DNA of 16,123 bases from JANTGF01 sp033791445. Lineage in GTDB: Bacteria; Bacteroidota; Bacteroidia; Bacteroidales; VadinHA17. The first letter of the stretch is position 1, and each line of letters opens with the position of its first letter. Positions 13,877 to 16,123 of this stretch are shown here, piece by piece. Under the pieces are notes generated by a model that was given only the letters and a program-made list of their open reading frames with translations, was not told the origin of the DNA and searched no databases. The stretch is from positions 1-16,123 of the forward strand of contig JASJGS010000043.1 of NCBI GenBank assembly GCA_033791445.1. Reading direction: 5' to 3'. The position numbers and the translations under genes were made by a program.

Positions 13877-16123
13877 ATGAAAACAATTTTACCCGATCAA
13901 AATTCTTACCATACTTTAAGGGTAAATAAAAATCCCCTTTTGACTCTTCTGATACTGTTGATTCTACTTCCAGTTGGAGCCTTTGGTCAAGGAAAAGGAA
14001 AGGGAAAAGGAAAAAAGTATGAACCCATAAATATTACATTGGATTGTGTGGAGTACATAGGTCATGGTAAATACCGAGCCTATTTTGGATACGACAATCC
14101 AAATAAAGATGAAATTGTTTTCCCTGAAGAAAACAGTGTTATCATTAAAATAAAAGGCAATGCTTATGGACATCGCCATTTTAAGAAAGGCCGCAATTAC
14201 AAAGTTTATAATACAGTATTTGATAGAAAAGACAATGTTAAATGGCGTATTCTATTTCCTGGTGATGATCCAAATGATCCACTTTCATGGAAAGAGGTTA
14301 TCGCTGATATAGATTCATATCTTTGTCAGGAAGAAACAAATATTCTTCCTTATTATGAACCCCCAGAAGGAGGAAAAATTATTAATTCAGTTCTCAGTGC
14401 TGAGTTATCTTCCTTAAATAGGGTCTACCTTGAAGTGAATGACCCCACCCAATTCATGTCTGATGACATATTTCAAATTAGTTCAGATGGCACAAAAGTG
14501 CTGATTGAAATAGTGGCATTATCCAGTGGTGGGTATTCTAATATGATGATGTCAACCATAATTACCAATAATCTTGTAATCCAAAACCAAAATCCCGCAA
14601 GCCTAACCGTAACAGGCTGGTTCCCAATTGAAAATTTAACACAGATTAATTCACTTATTGATTATGTAAGCATTGCACGTCCAGTTTATCCTGCTATAAC
14701 CAAAAACACAGGAAGAGGGTTTAATGATGGCGATAAAGCCATCAGATCAGATTTTGCCCGCAATGGTTTTGATATTACAGGGGCAGGGGTAAAAGTTGGT
14801 GTAATATCTGACAGCTATAATCACCAGGGGGGAGCGGAAGCCGATGTTGCAAATGGTGATCTTCCCGGTCCTGGAAACATAGATGGAAATGTTACTCCTG
14901 TTCAAGTCTTACAGGAATACCCGACAAGCTTTGGTTTGCTTTCTGATGAAGGAAGAGCCATGTTGCAAATTGTGCATGATATTGCTCCTGGAGCTGAATT
15001 GGCATTTTATTCAGGATTTTTAGATGCGGCTGATTTTGCAAATGGAATTATAGACTTGAAAGATGCAGGCTCTAATGTTATCGTTGATGATATAACTTAT
15101 ATAACTGAACCCTTCTTTAGAGATGGAATTGTTGCTCAAGCAGTCGATGCTGTAAAAGCCCAGGATGTTACGTATATTTCTGCTGCTGGTAACTACAGCG
15201 ATAAATCATATCAAAGTATGTTTAATCCAAGTTCGTCACCTTCTGGTATAACAGGGGATGCCCATAACTTTGGAGGCGGAGACATATATCAGAATATATC
15301 ACTCGAAGAAGGCACCTACACTATTGTTCTTCAATGGGAGGACAACACCAATGCTTCACAGTTACTAACAAACAATGATCTAGATATATATCTTTCTAAT
15401 GAAAATGGAACAACCTTATTCGGATTTAATATTGATAATACTGGTGGTTTGCCTATAGAGGTATTGCCATTTACGGTAGGTGAAGGTGGCTCTACCACAA
15501 ATATACTTATAACCAGGGCCAGTGGTACAGACAATGTTAATCTTAAATATATTGTATTTCGGGGAAACCTTACTATTAATGAATTTAATACTGGTTCATC
15601 CACAATTGTTGGTCAGGCCAATGCCGAAGGAGCAATTGCCGTAGGTGCAGTTTTATATAGCAATACACCGGAATTTGGAGTAGAGATTCCAACCATAGCG
15701 TCCTTTTCTTCCATTGGTGGAACTCCTGTAAATGGTACGGTCCGTCAAAAACCAGAAATTACAGCTCCCAATGGAGTGGAAACAACGGTAAATCTAAGTC
15801 CTGATACACCAGAATTTGATCCAGATGGGGATGGGATTCGGAATTTCCATGGAACATCAGCGGCTGCCCCTCATGCTGCTGCTGTTGCAGCCTTGTTAAT
15901 TGAAGCCAGGGCGAAATACTGGGAAGGCGAACAACTTTTACCTGATCAGATAAAAACATTATTGACATCAACCGCAATTAATATGGAAGAAACTGGTTTT
16001 GACTACAATACTGGATTTGGCTTTATCCAGGCGGATGCTGCCATTGGATCCTATATTGCACCATCACCAGTATTAATTGAACTTGTTAATAATTCAGGCC
16101 TTACTCCCGGTGAGGCTGCATTT
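13877..16123 (+). CDS. large secreted subtilisin/sedolisin-like serine peptidase, 3' end cut off
   Basis: 749 codons are open from the ATG at 13877 to the window edge. A long n-region precedes a hydrophobic core (about 20-36) and cleavage near AFG-Q, followed by a Gly-Lys repeat. Residues about 50-150 form a small domain with FGYDNPN and cysteines C57 and C150; about 160-290 resembles a propeptide (LTVTGWFPIENLTQIN). The peptidase core starts at GVKVGVISDSYN (Asp D312), continues with DEGRAMLQIVHDIAPGAEL, oxyanion SAAGN (N439) and GTSAAAPHAAAVAAL (S661). Where subtilisins have HGTHVAG the aligned residues are EGRAMLQ, so E358 takes the place of the catalytic His, as in sedolisins (S53). Between N439 and the strand IAVGAV (about 587) lies an inserted beta-sandwich (about 455-568) like PPC domains. 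The rest, after residue 715, starts another domain and probably a secretion tag outside the window. Confidence 0.85.
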   Translation, partial: MKTILPDQNSYHTLRVNKNPLLTLLILLILLPVGAFGQGKGKGKGKKYEPINITLDCVEYIGHGKYRAYFGYDNPNKDEIVFPEENSVIIKIKGNAYGHRHFKKGRNYKVYNTVFDRKDNVKWRILFPGDDPNDPLSWKEVIADIDSYLCQEETNILPYYEPPEGGKIINSVLSAELSSLNRVYLEVNDPTQFMSDDIFQISSDGTKVLIEIVALSSGGYSNMMMSTIITNNLVIQNQNPASLTVTGWFPIENLTQINSLIDYVSIARPVYPAITKNTGRGFNDGDKAIRSDFARNGFDITGAGVKVGVISDSYNHQGGAEADVANGDLPGPGNIDGNVTPVQVLQEYPTSFGLLSDEGRAMLQIVHDIAPGAELAFYSGFLDAADFANGIIDLKDAGSNVIVDDITYITEPFFRDGIVAQAVDAVKAQDVTYISAAGNYSDKSYQSMFNPSSSPSGITGDAHNFGGGDIYQNISLEEGTYTIVLQWEDNTNASQLLTNNDLDIYLSNENGTTLFGFNIDNTGGLPIEVLPFTVGEGGSTTNILITRASGTDNVNLKYIVFRGNLTINEFNTGSSTIVGQANAEGAIAVGAVLYSNTPEFGVEIPTIASFSSIGGTPVNGTVRQKPEITAPNGVETTVNLSPDTPEFDPDGDGIRNFHGTSAAAPHAAAVAALLIEARAKYWEGEQLLPDQIKTLLTSTAINMEETGFDYNTGFGFIQADAAIGSYIAPSPVLIELVNNSGLTPGEAAF

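Noticed and set aside
1..16123. CRISPR array, insertion sequence, prophage or toxin-antitoxin module
   Set aside because: No regularly spaced repeats, transposase, integrase, phage structural or small paired toxin genes were seen on either strand.

Overview
The window looks like chromosomal DNA of a Bacteroidota bacterium. It is AT-rich, most gene starts lack a clear Shine-Dalgarno sequence, and several upstream regions carry the Bacteroidota-type promoter pattern (TTTG / about 20 bp / TAnnTTTG). The gene families are also typical of that phylum: a duplicated FtsX-type permease of about 800 residues, secreted glycosidases, a Tat-exported Gfo/Idh/MocA protein, a TPR membrane protein and a Crp/Fnr regulator. 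Genus or family cannot be fixed from the sequence. No rRNA, tRNA, CRISPR array, transposase or phage gene is visible.

Layout. (1) 1-1787, plus strand: the 3' end of an ActP-type acetate/cation symporter followed closely by an outer-membrane beta-barrel protein, probably one transcription unit for carboxylate uptake. (2) 1842-4247, minus: a stand-alone FtsX/MacB-type ABC permease without an ATPase gene beside it. (3) 4248-4763: a long, gene-free, AT-rich divergent intergenic region with a candidate promoter and a 9-bp direct repeat. (4) 4764-11034: a carbohydrate locus. A GH120 beta-xylosidase, a class I methyltransferase and a secreted concanavalin-like (DUF1080-like) protein run on plus; they converge on a minus-strand pair made of a Tat-exported Gfo/Idh/MocA oxidoreductase followed by a GH27 alpha-galactosidase. 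There is no SusC/SusD pair in view. (5) 11294-13627: a TPR/coiled-coil/three-TM protein and a Crp/Fnr regulator that converge and overlap by 15 bp. (6) 13877 to the right edge: a large secreted subtilisin/sedolisin-like peptidase, cut by the window end.

The carbohydrate genes together suggest trimming of xylose- and galactose-bearing plant or algal glycans in the periplasm or at the cell surface. The oxidoreductase plus DUF1080-like protein suggest an additional oxidative glycoside-cleavage step, which is an inference. The two observations most worth following up are the peptidase, in which a Glu sits where subtilisins have the catalytic His while the Ser and oxyanion Asn are subtilisin-like, and the Crp/Fnr protein, whose four cysteines line up with the Fe-S ligands of FNR. 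I did not find convincing evidence of a wholly new multi-gene system.
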